A stretch of DNA of 64,000 nucleotides from Apoda limacodes (lineage: Eukaryota; Arthropoda; Insecta; Lepidoptera; Limacodidae), in assembly GCA_946406115.1 (NCBI GenBank), contig OX291542.1, positions 1,574,959 to 1,638,958 on the forward strand, given 5' to 3'. Shown here piece after piece: positions 29,957-39,810 of the stretch (within the stretch, counting starts at the first letter, position 1; every line of letters begins with the position of its first letter). The translations under genes were made by a program, and so were the position numbers. The notes under the pieces were generated by a model that ran no database searches, was not told the origin of the DNA, and saw only the letters and a list, made by a program, of their open reading frames with translations.

Positions 29957-30014
29957 CCCAGCCGAAACGTCGGGAAAAAGGTATTTTGCCAAATGACGCG
30001 TTTAATCCCGTTTT
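29957..30014 (-). repeat. 58-bp inverted terminus of Penelope-like element, right
   Basis: Perfect inverted copy of 27974-28031; plus-strand reading starts CCCAGCCGAAACGTCGGG and ends TTTAATCCCGTTTT. Confidence 0.97.
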
Positions 30015-30570
30015 TTTATTTTTAAATTAGTAATGGAACGCGTAAATTTAAAAATTAAAATTTTACAAATGTAAAGGAAAACCTAAGAGGATGTGGAGTC
30101 TTATAAGCAACCTCTCGAATATTAAAATGCTGCTGCTTTCCAACCATATTTTTTCATTATAGGCCAAATCAATCAAACCAAATCAATTCCGTCAAAACTT
30201 TACATTTGCCTTACCTCAAACCAATACACAAAAACCCAACGAATTCTCAGCTTTTGATCCCTGCAGCCCTAAAGAAATTATTGAAATAATTGATAATCTT
30301 GACTCAAACTCCAGTACATCCCTAGATGGGATTTCTTACAGATGAATATCCCGATATCGTAAAAGAAGCAAAGGTTTCCCCTATTTACAAATCAGGTGAT
30401 AAAAGCGATCCAGGCAATTATCAACCTATATCGGTCTTGTCCGTGATTTCAAAAATCTTTGAAAATATTTTGTACAAGTAGCTAGAGCAGTTCTTAAACT
30501 CAAAAAAAAACTATTTTTAAAGGGCAATATGGTTTTAGACCCAAAAGCAGCACTCTAGGTGCAACAGTTG
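30015..30570 (+). mobile_element. Jockey-type LINE, RT N-terminal part
   Basis: Continuation of the LINE after the PLE. Broken frames contain FSAFDPCSPKEIIEIIDNLD with SSTSLDGISY at 30243-30345, a K.SGDKSDPGNY-like stretch at 30390 and QYGFRPKSSTLGATVE ending at 30570. It is interrupted there by another insertion. Confidence 0.82.
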
Positions 30571-31052
30571 AAGTAGCATTTTCGGTTTATAAAAAAATTA
30601 CTAAAAAGATTATCTCAGAGATGGTAAATTATAGTTTTTGTCATTTTTGTATAGTGTGAAAGCCCGCAATGTATTAAAACGCGTGTTACATAGCCGCACA
30701 TCGATGCCTATTGCTTTTACTTTACCGTGGTGTGAGCTTGTGCCTATTGTGTGCTGTTGTGTAGGTACGTTGACTTTACTCAAGAATTTATTTTAAGCGT
30801 ACCTAACCGCTGATTTTAAATTTGATTTACATTGCAGTTTCAGGTGAAAATAATGTACTTTTTGTTTTTTATTACCTTTGAAGTTAAAATAGGGTTGTGA
30901 TACACGGTAATAGTCATTATCAGAAAAAAAAACGCCAAAAAAATACATAAAAATCATGAAAAGACCGACGTAAAATTCCAACGCTATAGGGTTCAGAATC
31001 ATGTACTAAACCTATGGTTTCAGTTTTCGTCACGATGTTCCTTACACCCTTT
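30571..31052 (+). mobile_element. TIR element E, left-truncated copy inside LINE
   Basis: Matches 46472-47047 over most of its length (GTAGCATTTTC.GTTTATAAA, AGATTATCTC, CCGCACATCGATGCCTA, GTGTGCTGTTGTGTAGGTAC, GAAAAGACCGACGTAAAATT). The right TIR (CGTCACGATGTTCCTTACAC) is present at 31028-31047 and the left TIR is missing. It sits between the codons for ATVE and FIDLKKAFD of the host LINE RT. Confidence 0.88.
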
Positions 31053-31665
31053 ATTTATTGATTTAAAAAAAGCATTTGACACGGCAAGTCCTACACTTTT
31101 TTTAAAAAAGCTACAAGCAATAGGTCTCAAAAACGATGCCTTAAGAATGTTTCAGCCATATCTAAACAACAGCTTTCAAGTAGTTAAAATACACAACAGG
31201 CAAAGTAAATCACAACCTATTAAATGCGAAGTACCTCAACTAAACTTTTTTCACTACCCCTTTCTTACTCTAACTAGCATAATCTATAAGAAAACCAAGA
31301 TGAATATGAACCTAAATCAACTATATATTTATAATACATATTAACTCATCCATAAGATAATAAAGAACCATATCCATACTTACTTAGCCTTGTGACGAAG
31401 AAACAGGTAATTAAGCGATGTACTCGCTGTGCGATCCTACCTAAGACTCGTACTAATTACGGTAAAAAAAATGGTAAGTTTTGAAGGAACACAGCTGTAT
31501 AATAAAATACTGTCAGGTATAAAAAGTGTGAACTCACTCAATGCATTCAAATCTAAATTAAAAATTTATGTTATTGAATACAACAAACATTGACAGAATG
31601 CGTTGGGTGAGAAATGTTAGTGATACCTATGATAATTTATCGATAACGATGTATGTTTAATTTTC
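31053..31665 (+). mobile_element. Jockey-type LINE, RT C-terminal part and 3' end
   Basis: Reads FIDLKKAFDTASPTLFLKKL at 31053 and continues through IKCEVPQ at about 31228. It then jumps by deletion over the YADD box and thumb to the C-terminus TRTNYGKK at about 31447 and NAFKSKLKIYV at about 31540. The 3' UTR runs to about 31660. The catalytic box is lost. Confidence 0.82.
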
Positions 31666-31667
31666 TT

Positions 31668-31905
31668 TTTAGGGTTCCGTAGTCAATAAGGAACCCTTAT
31701 AGTTTCGCCATGTCCGTTCGTCCGTCTGTCCGCGGCTTAGTTCAAAAACTACTTATACGAGAAAGCTGCAATTTGGCAGGGATATATAGGTATTTAAAAT
31801 CTCCTTCTACCGGAGTAGTTTTGTGCTGTTTCTTTTCGCCAAAAAGCTTATATATGGATGTCACTGGGGAGTGCACTACGAACAAATAGTTGAAGTCAAT
31901 TTTTC
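31668..31905 (+). repeat. Dispersed repeat with GGTTCCGTAGTCAA start
   Basis: AGGGTTCCGTAGTCAATAAG, GGAACCCTTATAGTTTCGCC and GTCCGTCTGTCCGCGG are shared with the minus strand of 59940-60075. This is a well-known lepidopteran interspersed repeat; class uncertain. Confidence 0.8.
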
Positions 31906-33240
31906 TTGAACTTTTTGACCTTTTTGAATGTATGTGGGTTACCAACATTTTGGATAATTTCCCTAATTAATAACTACGTTAGTCAACCTGTCATCACGCA
32001 CATAATAAACACATGTATTTCGAAATCAACTAACCCGGACAAACTCAAATTAATAATGACAAGACCCATTTATAAAAATGGCAGTCAGAGCGACACAATT
32101 AACTACATGCCAATAACCATACTGTCATGTATTGGTAAAATCATTGACAGGTATTTCGGTAACGAAATAAATAAATATATAATGGATAACAATACTATCA
32201 ATAAAAAACAGATCGGTTTTCATAAGGCGGAGTACCTCTTAACTTTTAAACGTGTTTAGTTCTGATATACTTAAACAAATACTTAAATGAGAAAAAACAT
32301 GTTTTTACTATCTTTATAGACTTATCTAATGCATTTAATGATTTAATTTATGAAACCATCTTTTCTAAATTAGAAAAAAATGGAATTCAGGGCCCATCTT
32401 TAAAATGGTTCTGGAGGAAGTACAAGCCATAATGCATTAAAACTACATCATGTTATGCAAATCGGCTCACGACATTGGTCAAGCTATCAATGCAAAAAAA
32501 AACTAAGCTTTAGCACATACACTCAACGCACTTGTCTTATATATATCCCAAATTCATTATACATATACATAATTGTAAACATTTAGAATTAGTAAATGAG
32601 CATTTACACTTATGACTATGTATCGATAATAAATTCAATTGGAAACCACATATGTTATGTAACAAAATTAGGGCTGTATTAACCAAAAATATCTATTCTA
32701 AAGTGCAAATTACCATATTACATAAATAGGTAGAACGCATACATTTAGCTAGCCTGTAATAGGCTATTGTAGTGGTACATACGGTCACACACATAACCTA
32801 TCTTAGAAAGACTTATAATTTACAAATAAGAGTATAAAATTAAGATTAAGGCCTATATAAACACTGCAGAGTAATGTAATAAAAAATAATATACTAACCG
32901 ACGAATCCACTAAAATAAAGAACTTAGTGGAAAGAACAAGGCATGATCACTTTCGGAAACTACCACTTTTTTAGCTACCTTTCCAAAACATAAGAATGTA
33001 TATGGAAAACGAACTTTAAATTATATTTTACCAGAACTATTCAATGGACTGCCTCAGCATATTTTGCAAAAATTAAAAATTGTAAACTTGTAAAGTGTAA
33101 AAGTATTTTAAAGAATTATTTTGTCTCACAGCAAAGCGATCTCGACTATTCGCAGACAAGCCATGCGAGGTTTGAATGGAAGGCAAAAAATTTGTTAATA
33201 TAATGTAACTGTTGTATTGAAAAAATAAATTAAAAAAAAT
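31906..33240 (+). mobile_element. Second jockey-like LINE, decayed, with A-rich tail
   Basis: The frame 31906-32259 carries KLKLIMTRPIYKNGSQSDTI, YMPITILSCIGKIIDRY and INKKQIGFHK. Broken frames then give FTIFIDLSNAFNDLI and LEKNGIQGPSLKWF at 32290-32430. Near the end, NVYGKRTLNYILPELFNGLP (about 32995-33053) is a LINE C-terminal motif, and an A-rich run at 33222-33240 marks the 3' end. The RT catalytic box is not recognisable. Confidence 0.8.
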
Positions 33241-33299
33241 GCCGTAAGTACGTATTGAAATACATCATTCAAGTACACTAATTATTATTAACATCACTT

Positions 33300-33475
33300 A
33301 GCTTAGCAATGAAGGAAAACATCGTGGGGAAACCTGCATATGTCGTAAAACAAAAGACAAACAGACCATAATTTACACTGGGCCCGCGTGTGGACTATAG
33401 CCCAAATCAGCCTCGGCAGGAGTAGGCCGTGCCTAAACAGTGGGGACGTATGCGGCTGATAAGGTGCATATATTA
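33300..33475 (+). mobile_element. SINE, 3' half
   Basis: GAAGGAAAACATCGTGGGGA, TGGGCCCGCGTGTGGACTAT and CAGTGGGGACGTATGCGG follow the same order as the minus strand of the SINE at 8637-8933. The pol III boxes are missing, so this is a 5'-truncated copy. Confidence 0.85.
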
Positions 33476-33624
33476 CCCTTAACTCGGGTACAATAATAAT
33501 TGTTTGACGTTATCACACTGACTCGACTGTTGTGAATTTTAAAATTGTTTATTGTTTAAAGAATTTATTCTCATTGAGACATTTACAAATAGTCACTTAC
33601 ATGAGAACAAGAAGGTAAATAAAA

Positions 33625-33960
33625 AAATCGGCAAGTGCGAGTCGGACTCGCGCACAAAGGGTTTCGTAGGTACCATTATGTATATAATAAACTGAATTTG
33701 TTAATGAGGGCCAAGTTGTAGTAGTAATGATATTAAAGTTTTTTAAATGATAATCAAATCAAATCATTAAAAACTGAACTTTCAAAGCGAAAATTGCAAA
33801 CTTATCAAGGCGTTCTTCATCTTCGAGACATCCAAACAACATGCGTTCTTATGAGCACAGCTGCCTGTCACACGCTCGATTCGATGTTGCGCCAAGCGCG
33901 CCGGCTAGTCTAATACGTCATTTGAACGTAACTATTGTTATCAAATTTAGAAGAGTAGTC
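33625..33960 (+). repeat. Dispersed repeat with GGCAAGTGCGAGTCGGACTC
   Basis: Starts AAAAAATCGGCAAGTGCGAG and continues ACTCGCGCACAAAGGG, then decays. Related to 8110-7935 (inverted), 58885-58960 and 59178-59441. No coding content from 33480 to 34160. Confidence 0.7.
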
Positions 33961-34162
33961 TTTTGAATGTTACTATTTTATTTTTCTATAATTATACATC
34001 GTTCATTTACTTATATTTTATACCTGTTTTATAAATATGAAGGTAAAATGCATAATGCTCTTAAATAATGTTATCCTGTTTGTACTGAAGCCGTCAAAAA
34101 ACAAAATTTATGGGACTTTCTTTCGATGACAACCGGTACAATCAAGAACTTTAGTATTATAC

Positions 34163-34545
34163 TAGCTTTTGCCAGCGGCTTCACCCGCCCTAAATTTGGT
34201 TATCAGCGTAGGATTCTTACGGCAACTCCTCAATTATAAAAAAAACCTCACACTTGACGTTCTCTCCCTTTCCTCTCGCTCCATGTCCCTCTCTCTCCTT
34301 CTCTTTCTCAAAATAATAAATAATTAACTACTAAAAACTAATTAACTAATGGATTAACCTCGCGAGCATAACACAAACTGTGAACCCTTTCTTAACGCAC
34401 GCCTACATCATAATAGCTATATATGTGCTAAATTTCAGCTCGATCCGTCCAGTGGTTGGAACTGGCGTTAATAGATCGGTCAGTAATAGTTACTTTGGGC
34501 TAACGCTCACTTTAACCTGCGACTTTGTTTACGTAGAAGGTGAAA
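34163..34545 (+). repeat. Diverged relative of the 21143-21401 repeat
   Basis: ACTAGCTTTTGCCAGCGGCT at 34163 matches the start of the family. CTAAATTTCAGCTCGATCCG with AGTGGTTGGA (34430) corresponds to its middle, and a CGACTTTG stretch follows. CTCT-rich sequence at 34258-34310 is inserted. The part reading GTAGGATT.TTACGGCAACT is also shared with 47730. Confidence 0.65.
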
Positions 34546-34559
34546 ATAATAAATTAAAT

Positions 34560-35400
34560 AATATATACCGTCCTTCCCCTCATGACTGCCTTACACATCA
34601 TAAATGCGCGCGCAGTACTTGATCATTATTTTGCTGTGATGTAATTTTAAAACTGCGATATCTCCTAAGATATTCATTGAAATAGAATGATATAAAGGGC
34701 AATTGTGTTTTAAATTAAATACTTGTGATGAAAAACGTAATTTTTTTGGATAAGGATTAATATCATGTTTATAAAAACACCTTCGCAAATAATGTATTAT
34801 TTTAGAACAAATTTGGTTAGCATAAAAAAAGTTATAGTGAGCCAACCTCAAAAGATAGACATGTGCTGACGCGGACTTTTTTTAAAACTTTGAAAAGGGA
34901 ACAATTCTCTGTGAGTGAGTTTGACCTTTTTTGAATAAAATCGAATTGAGTTTTCAAACATGTGTCAAAATAAAATGTAATTTAAATCAAAAGCACTAAG
35001 GAGTATTAATATCAACTTCGAAGCAAATCACCGCCAAAATAACTTTCTACCCCGTTTTAACCACGTTAAGGGATTAATTTCAATTAAATACGAAACACGT
35101 CTTCCATCAATTCTGTTAAAAAAGGGTTTATGCAAAATTTGAAGTAGATTGGATCAAGGAATCACGTTGTCCCATACAAACAAAAAACATTTTTTTTTAA
35201 TAGCAATGTTGCAAGCTTCCAAAAAAATACTCCCAAAAACTGTCACAAAAGTTGAGTCGTTTTTTCTTCACTTTGTGAGTGGTTGTAATTTTTTGTTTAG
35301 CTTAGATTTTTTGTAAATTGCGCACTAAACATTAAGACATTCTAACTACACTAAATAAATGAATGCAAGTTTATTGCCTTATATACACTAAACTAAAAAA
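34560..35400. other. AT-rich stretch, no gene seen
   Basis: No splice-bounded open frame, RNA gene or known repeat is recognised. Short frames at 34591-34851 are not supported by any motif. Confidence 0.5.
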
Positions 35401-35410
35401 ACAAGTTGGT

Positions 35411-35866
35411 GCCCTGACTACACTGAATTAGAAAAAGTTAGGTCTGGCGCTCACCGGTCGCTGCCGCTGCACGTTCCACTCGGCTTCGCGCGCTAATTTT
35501 TATATGCTCCGCTTGGCTTCGCGCGCTAGTTTTCATTTTTCCATATGGGTAGCCCTGACTACACTGAATTAGAAAAAGTTGGGTCTGGCGCTCGCCGGCC
35601 GCTGCCGTGGCATGCTCCGCTCGGCTTCGACGCACTAACTTTCATGCACTCCGCTTGGTTTCGGGCGCAAGTTGTCATGTTCCAAAGTGGGTTGCCGTGA
35701 CTATACTAATTAAGTAGAAATTGGTTCTGACGCTCGCCGGCCGCTGCCGTGGCATGCTCCGCTCGGCTTCGCGCGCTAACTTTCGAGTGCTCCGCTTGAT
35801 TTTGCGCACAAGTTTTCATGTTCCAAAGTGGGACGCCGTGACTACACTAAATAAGTACAAGTTGGT
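35411..35866 (+). repeat. Tandem repeat, 141-142 bp unit, about 3.2 copies
   Basis: Units begin GCC(C/G)TGACTA at 35411, 35552, 35694 and 35835, the last partial. Each unit contains GCTCGCCGGCCGCTGCCG, a TGCTCCGCT-GGCTTCGCGCGC motif twice, and TTTTCATGTTCCA. The unit length is close to nucleosomal DNA and the GC-rich core contrasts with AT-rich flanks, as in some satellite monomers. Confidence 0.92.
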
Positions 35867-36359
35867 TGAAATATAAAAACTTGCGTAAAAAGCAATGTAA
35901 AAAATGTGATACTAACGAAAATACGAAAAGCAATTTCAATGGAAACTTGAAAAAGTTTAAGTTGGCATTTTTTTTTGGATACTGGCAACATCATTTAAAA
36001 AAATTGTTGTTTCCTGTAATTCTATTGTTTTTTTATTTGTAAATTATGTACGAACCTACTTATGTTTATGTAGTAAAACTTGAATTTTCCGCCAATTTTA
36101 GGCTGAATTTCATCTATATGTGTATGTTTGGACAGCTGCAGGATTTTGTATATAGCCAAGATTCCTTAAAATAACACGTAAATTGCATATAAATTACATT
36201 ATTAACATATCGGCCATTTTGTAGAAAGAAATTTTCTTTACTTAAACTATTCTTCTCCGCCGACTTCTTTTTCTCATCTGGGGATATGCTTTTCTATAGA
36301 TTATAATTTTTTAATGCAAATATAACGGGTTTACGAGAAGTAAATATTTACCCAATTGG

Positions 36360-38048
36360 ACTCCGATATATAATTTAGATTTAGAATTAAGTTTTGTTTT
36401 TTTTAACCAAACAATTAATAAAATTATAGATGATTGTGTTCCGAGGAAAAACAGTAAGGGTTTTGCTGGCAGCTATATTTATCCAGAGTGGTATACTTCT
36501 GAAATAATTAATGAAATAAAACTGAAATCAAATGCTCATACACGATTTAAAAATAAGTAAATCTCAGATTTATTATGAGTCATTCTTTAAACGTAGGAGT
36601 AGGGTCAAAAAATTTAAAGAAGTAGCTCAGAAACAGTACCAATGTCTTATCCAAAATAATTTGCTAAAAGACCCCAAATCCTTTTGGAATTACGTAAAAT
36701 GTAAAAGACGCAGTCATAGTCCTGAAGTAATTTCAAACAAGGGGCAGGTGCTGACCGGGGAACAATGTGTTGAGGAGTTCGCCAAATATTTCCAGTCGGT
36801 CTATGCAGCTGAACCAGCTGAATTGAGTGTGGACGCGGCGGTGGCTGCAGCAGGCAACGAGAATGGGGCGGCGCGCGTACACCCGGAGCAACTCCAACTG
36901 AGTGGAGTGATGTGTGCGCTCAACCGACTCAAACCGAAAAGATTGGACCAGACGGCATTCCACCGTATATCTTCAAGGATTGTCGCTCGGCTTTAGCTAA
37001 ACCGCTCCTCCATATTAACAATCATTGATTGAGGACAACTGTGTTTCCGAATAGATGGAAAACAACCCGGGTCGTTCTAGTACCCAAAGGAAGTTTGAAA
37101 AATAAGGTGAGATGAGTATAGGCCACTAGCAGTATTATCAACGCCGGCAAAAGTACTGGAATCCATCGTACATCAGAGCGTATATACACAAGTGAGTGCA
37201 CAACTGTCAGACTCTCAACATGGGTTTAGACCGCGTAGAATTACCACGAGTAATGTTCTTACTTATATGACTGGAATTCTGCCAACAGTAGATAGTGGGG
37301 TCAGATTGACGCCGTCTATTTCGAATTTAAAGAAGCGTTTGAGCTTGAAAATAATGATGTGTTGCTTACAAAGTTAGCAGGAGTTAGTTTTACACCAGAT
37401 TTACTTGCGGGTTACGTATCAAAACCATATCCCACCAGGTCAGGGGTAAGCCAAGGAAGTAATCTTGGGCCCCTACAGTTCATAATAATGATCAACGATC
37501 TGCCCAAGGTCGTTGAAAATGCAAGTTGTTGGTTATTTGCCGACGACTTAAAGTTGTACTTCGCCATACAAAACTCAGATGACTGTGACAAACTGCAAAA
37601 TGATATACACAGAGTAGTTACCTGGAGCAAAAATAATTTATTAGACTTCAATACCTCGAAGTGTATGACAATAACCTTTTCTAGAGCTCGCACACCATTC
37701 CAATAAAATTATTTGGTTGACGACACGCCGATGGTAAGAGTCACAGAAGTCAAGGACTTAGGTGTGTGTTTAAATACAGAAATAACATTTCGTAGTCACA
37801 TAACAAAAATCTGCATAAAAGCTTATCTAAATTTAGGACTTGTCCTCAGGGAGGCTAAACATTTTACAGATATTCGATCTATTATTGCCTTAAATAATGC
37901 GTTAGTTAGAAGTCAAATGGAGTGTAACTCAGGTATTTTGTCTCCGTACGAAACTTAATATCGTTTTATGTTCGAACGAATACAAAACAAATTCATTAGG
38001 GTTTTTGTATATGAAGCAGTACAGTGTATACCCATACTATCCTTTAAT
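36360..38048 (+). mobile_element. Jockey-type LINE, pre-RT to thumb
   Basis: Segments read INKIIDDCVPRKNSKGF (about 36415), KDPKSFWNYVKCKRRS (36668) and MCALNRLKPKRLDQT (36910). Then come QHGFRPRRITTSNVLTYMTG (37208), SGVSQGSNLGPLQFIIMIND (37440), NASCWLFADDLKLYF (37520, intact FADD) and LGVCLNTEITFRSHI. The frame is broken at about 36990, 37020-37190, 37340 and 37705. It resumes after a 260-bp insertion at 38059. The GC-rich Ala stretch at 36820-36880 is unusual for the locus. Confidence 0.93.
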
Positions 38049-38058
38049 GTATCCAACC

Positions 38059-38318
38059 AAGGGCGGAACAAAAGTTTAGGGGGGCGATCATAAGATCTTT
38101 AGGTAATTTTTGAACTTTAAATCTGCACACGTAAGTTGCCTAATCGACCCAGCTCGTGCAGTTTTTTAATAATTAAATATACAAACCCAAGTAACCCCAA
38201 GTATTTTTTATATGAAATAAAAGTTATATATTTAAAGAAAATCTTACAATTCATTTCTTCCTCGGCCGTCCTTAGGGGGGGGCGATCGCCCCGATCACCT
38301 CCCAATGGATCCGACCCT
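38059..38318. mobile_element. 260-bp insertion with 10-bp target duplication
   Basis: GTATCCAACC flanks the block at 38049-38058 and 38319-38328. It splits the LINE ORF between QCIPILSFNVSN-like and LFVLGMVGYNQL codons. The ends are loosely inverted (AGGGCGGAAC versus CAGGGTCGGA on the other strand), and GGGGGGGCGATCGCCCCGAT occurs near the right end. It is probably a SINE- or MITE-like non-autonomous element. Confidence 0.88.
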
Positions 38319-38328
38319 GTATCCAACC

Positions 38329-38655
38329 CTATTTGTATTAGGAATGGTTGGATATAATCAACTTCATATAAGGAGAGAAGTATCGCTTGTGTCCTACATT
38401 GTCAGGTTAATTAGAGGTATAATTTACAATCCGGATATACTGAGCCAAATAAATATCTACGTTCCGGATAGGTATGTTTGGCGTCGCCGGCAACCACAGC
38501 TACTGGCTGTGCCGCGCGGAAAACTAATTTGCTGAACGAGGCACCGCTGACGCGTGCGCTTCACACTTTAAATACCGTTGCTACAGATCTGGATGTGTTC
38601 TGTTGCACTGAAGGTGACTTTACAAAAAAAGCATTATTTGTTGTGTGTTATAAGA
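38329..38655 (+). mobile_element. Jockey-type LINE, C-terminus
   Basis: Continues the interrupted LINE: LFVLGMVGYNQLHIRREVSL, NIYVPDRYVWRRRQPQLLA, then (frame change) LLNEAPLTRALHTLNTVATD with LDVFCCTEGDF. These are the conserved C-terminal motifs of this LINE group. Confidence 0.9.
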
Positions 38656-38659
38656 TTTA

Positions 38660-38800
38660 AAAATGTAATGTAAAATTTAATGTAGGTAATGTAATAGCTA
38701 TAATGTAATATCTGTAATGTAATATTTGAAATGTAATGTAATATTTGCAATGTAATGCCATATTTGTAATATAATGTCATATCTGTAATGTTATGCAATA
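38660..38800 (+). repeat. Simple tail repeat of LINE, TGTAATGTAATAT-like
   Basis: At least seven variants of (A)TGTAATGTAATATTTG follow the LINE stop. Short tandem repeats at the 3' end replace a poly(A) tail in several LINE groups, which fits the position. Confidence 0.8.
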
Positions 38801-38829
38801 GAAACACTTGCTGCGCCATAATATTGTGC

Positions 38830-39050
38830 CAAATAATGTGCCATATCTGGGCCACAGGACCTTTAAATGACTTTTCGTTGGCGGCAATGGGCGCGTGTGT
38901 AGGTACTCTAGCTACAACTTTTGTTTAAACTTTTTTGATGAGGAGTCTGTTCCGAAATTTCCATGTTCAAATCCAATTTTGCGCGTAAAAATTGCCATAT
39001 CTTTTTTCTTCACCTCGGGGAGCAAATGTCCAAAAAAAAATATTTGTTAT
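38830..39050 (+). repeat. Fragment of inverted-repeat family F
   Basis: GACCTTTAAATGACTTTTCG, GTTGGCGGCAATGGGC and CACCTCGGGGAGCAAATG match 45885-45975, the outer part of the right arm of the large inverted repeat. This is a partial extra copy. Confidence 0.8.
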
Positions 39051-39317
39051 AAATAATAAATATTTTTACATTTTACATATTAACATACGAAAATCACTTC
39101 TCCTCTTTTCTTCCCTAGTTGAATTTCTTCAATATAACCGTATTCCCAAATTTTAATTTTGAATCCTTAGAGATTTAGGCTGGCTGACGATGAGTCTATC
39201 GGGTCAAGGCCTTTTACTTGGTATAATATGTAGATTAAACGGTAAATGATACGTTTGCATCAACATCTAAAACACGATTGCAAAACATTGAAATGAAACC
39301 ACCGAATAATGTGTATA

Positions 39318-39323
39318 TTTATT
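39318..39323 (-). terminator. Candidate poly(A) signal of YGPP gene
   Basis: AATAAA on the minus strand about 490 nt below the stop codon. Other variants may be used; no closer perfect signal was seen on this strand. Confidence 0.4.
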
Positions 39324-39810
39324 CACAAATTAGGTAGGTATATTAAATAACCCGCACAAAAAAACATATTCTTTCTTATTACTATCACTCAAATTATCAT
39401 GTACTATTAATAAATATTTCGAAAGTACACAATACATAAATTCTGACATCGACTTAAAGGTCATAAAATTCCTTAGTAAAATAGTTATAAATTAAACTTA
39501 TTATTTAAAAACATATTTGAAGAGCAACCAAATCAGTCTTATTTTAACATATGATTTATACGACGAGTATAGATCTGAAAGACGTTGAATGCACCTCAAA
39601 TTTAATAATGTCCCTGTTAAATACTACAATAAATTAACTAACATACATTCGCTTGGAAAACATTGAAAAATTAATTACATGTCATTTCGGCGGTTTTTAA
39701 TTGAAATGACATTGAAACTAAAATCCCGAAATGGCACCAGTGAGAAACTCGAAAGGTAATTTTTGCCCACTGATTCTATGAGACTAGATTCTACTACAAC
39801 TTTATAGCCC

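Larger units (their letters stand above)
27974..30014 (-). mobile_element. Penelope-like element inserted in a jockey LINE
   Basis: A 2.04 kb element bounded by 58-bp perfect inverted repeats, transcribed on the minus strand. It contains a Penelope-type RT and a GIY-YIG endonuclease relic (next entries). The inserted block separates endonuclease and RT parts of a plus-strand LINE. AT-rich TTTACAAAT-like sequence occurs on both sides, so a target duplication is possible but ambiguous. The perfect identity of the ends, against several frame breaks in the coding part, is notable. Confidence 0.93.
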
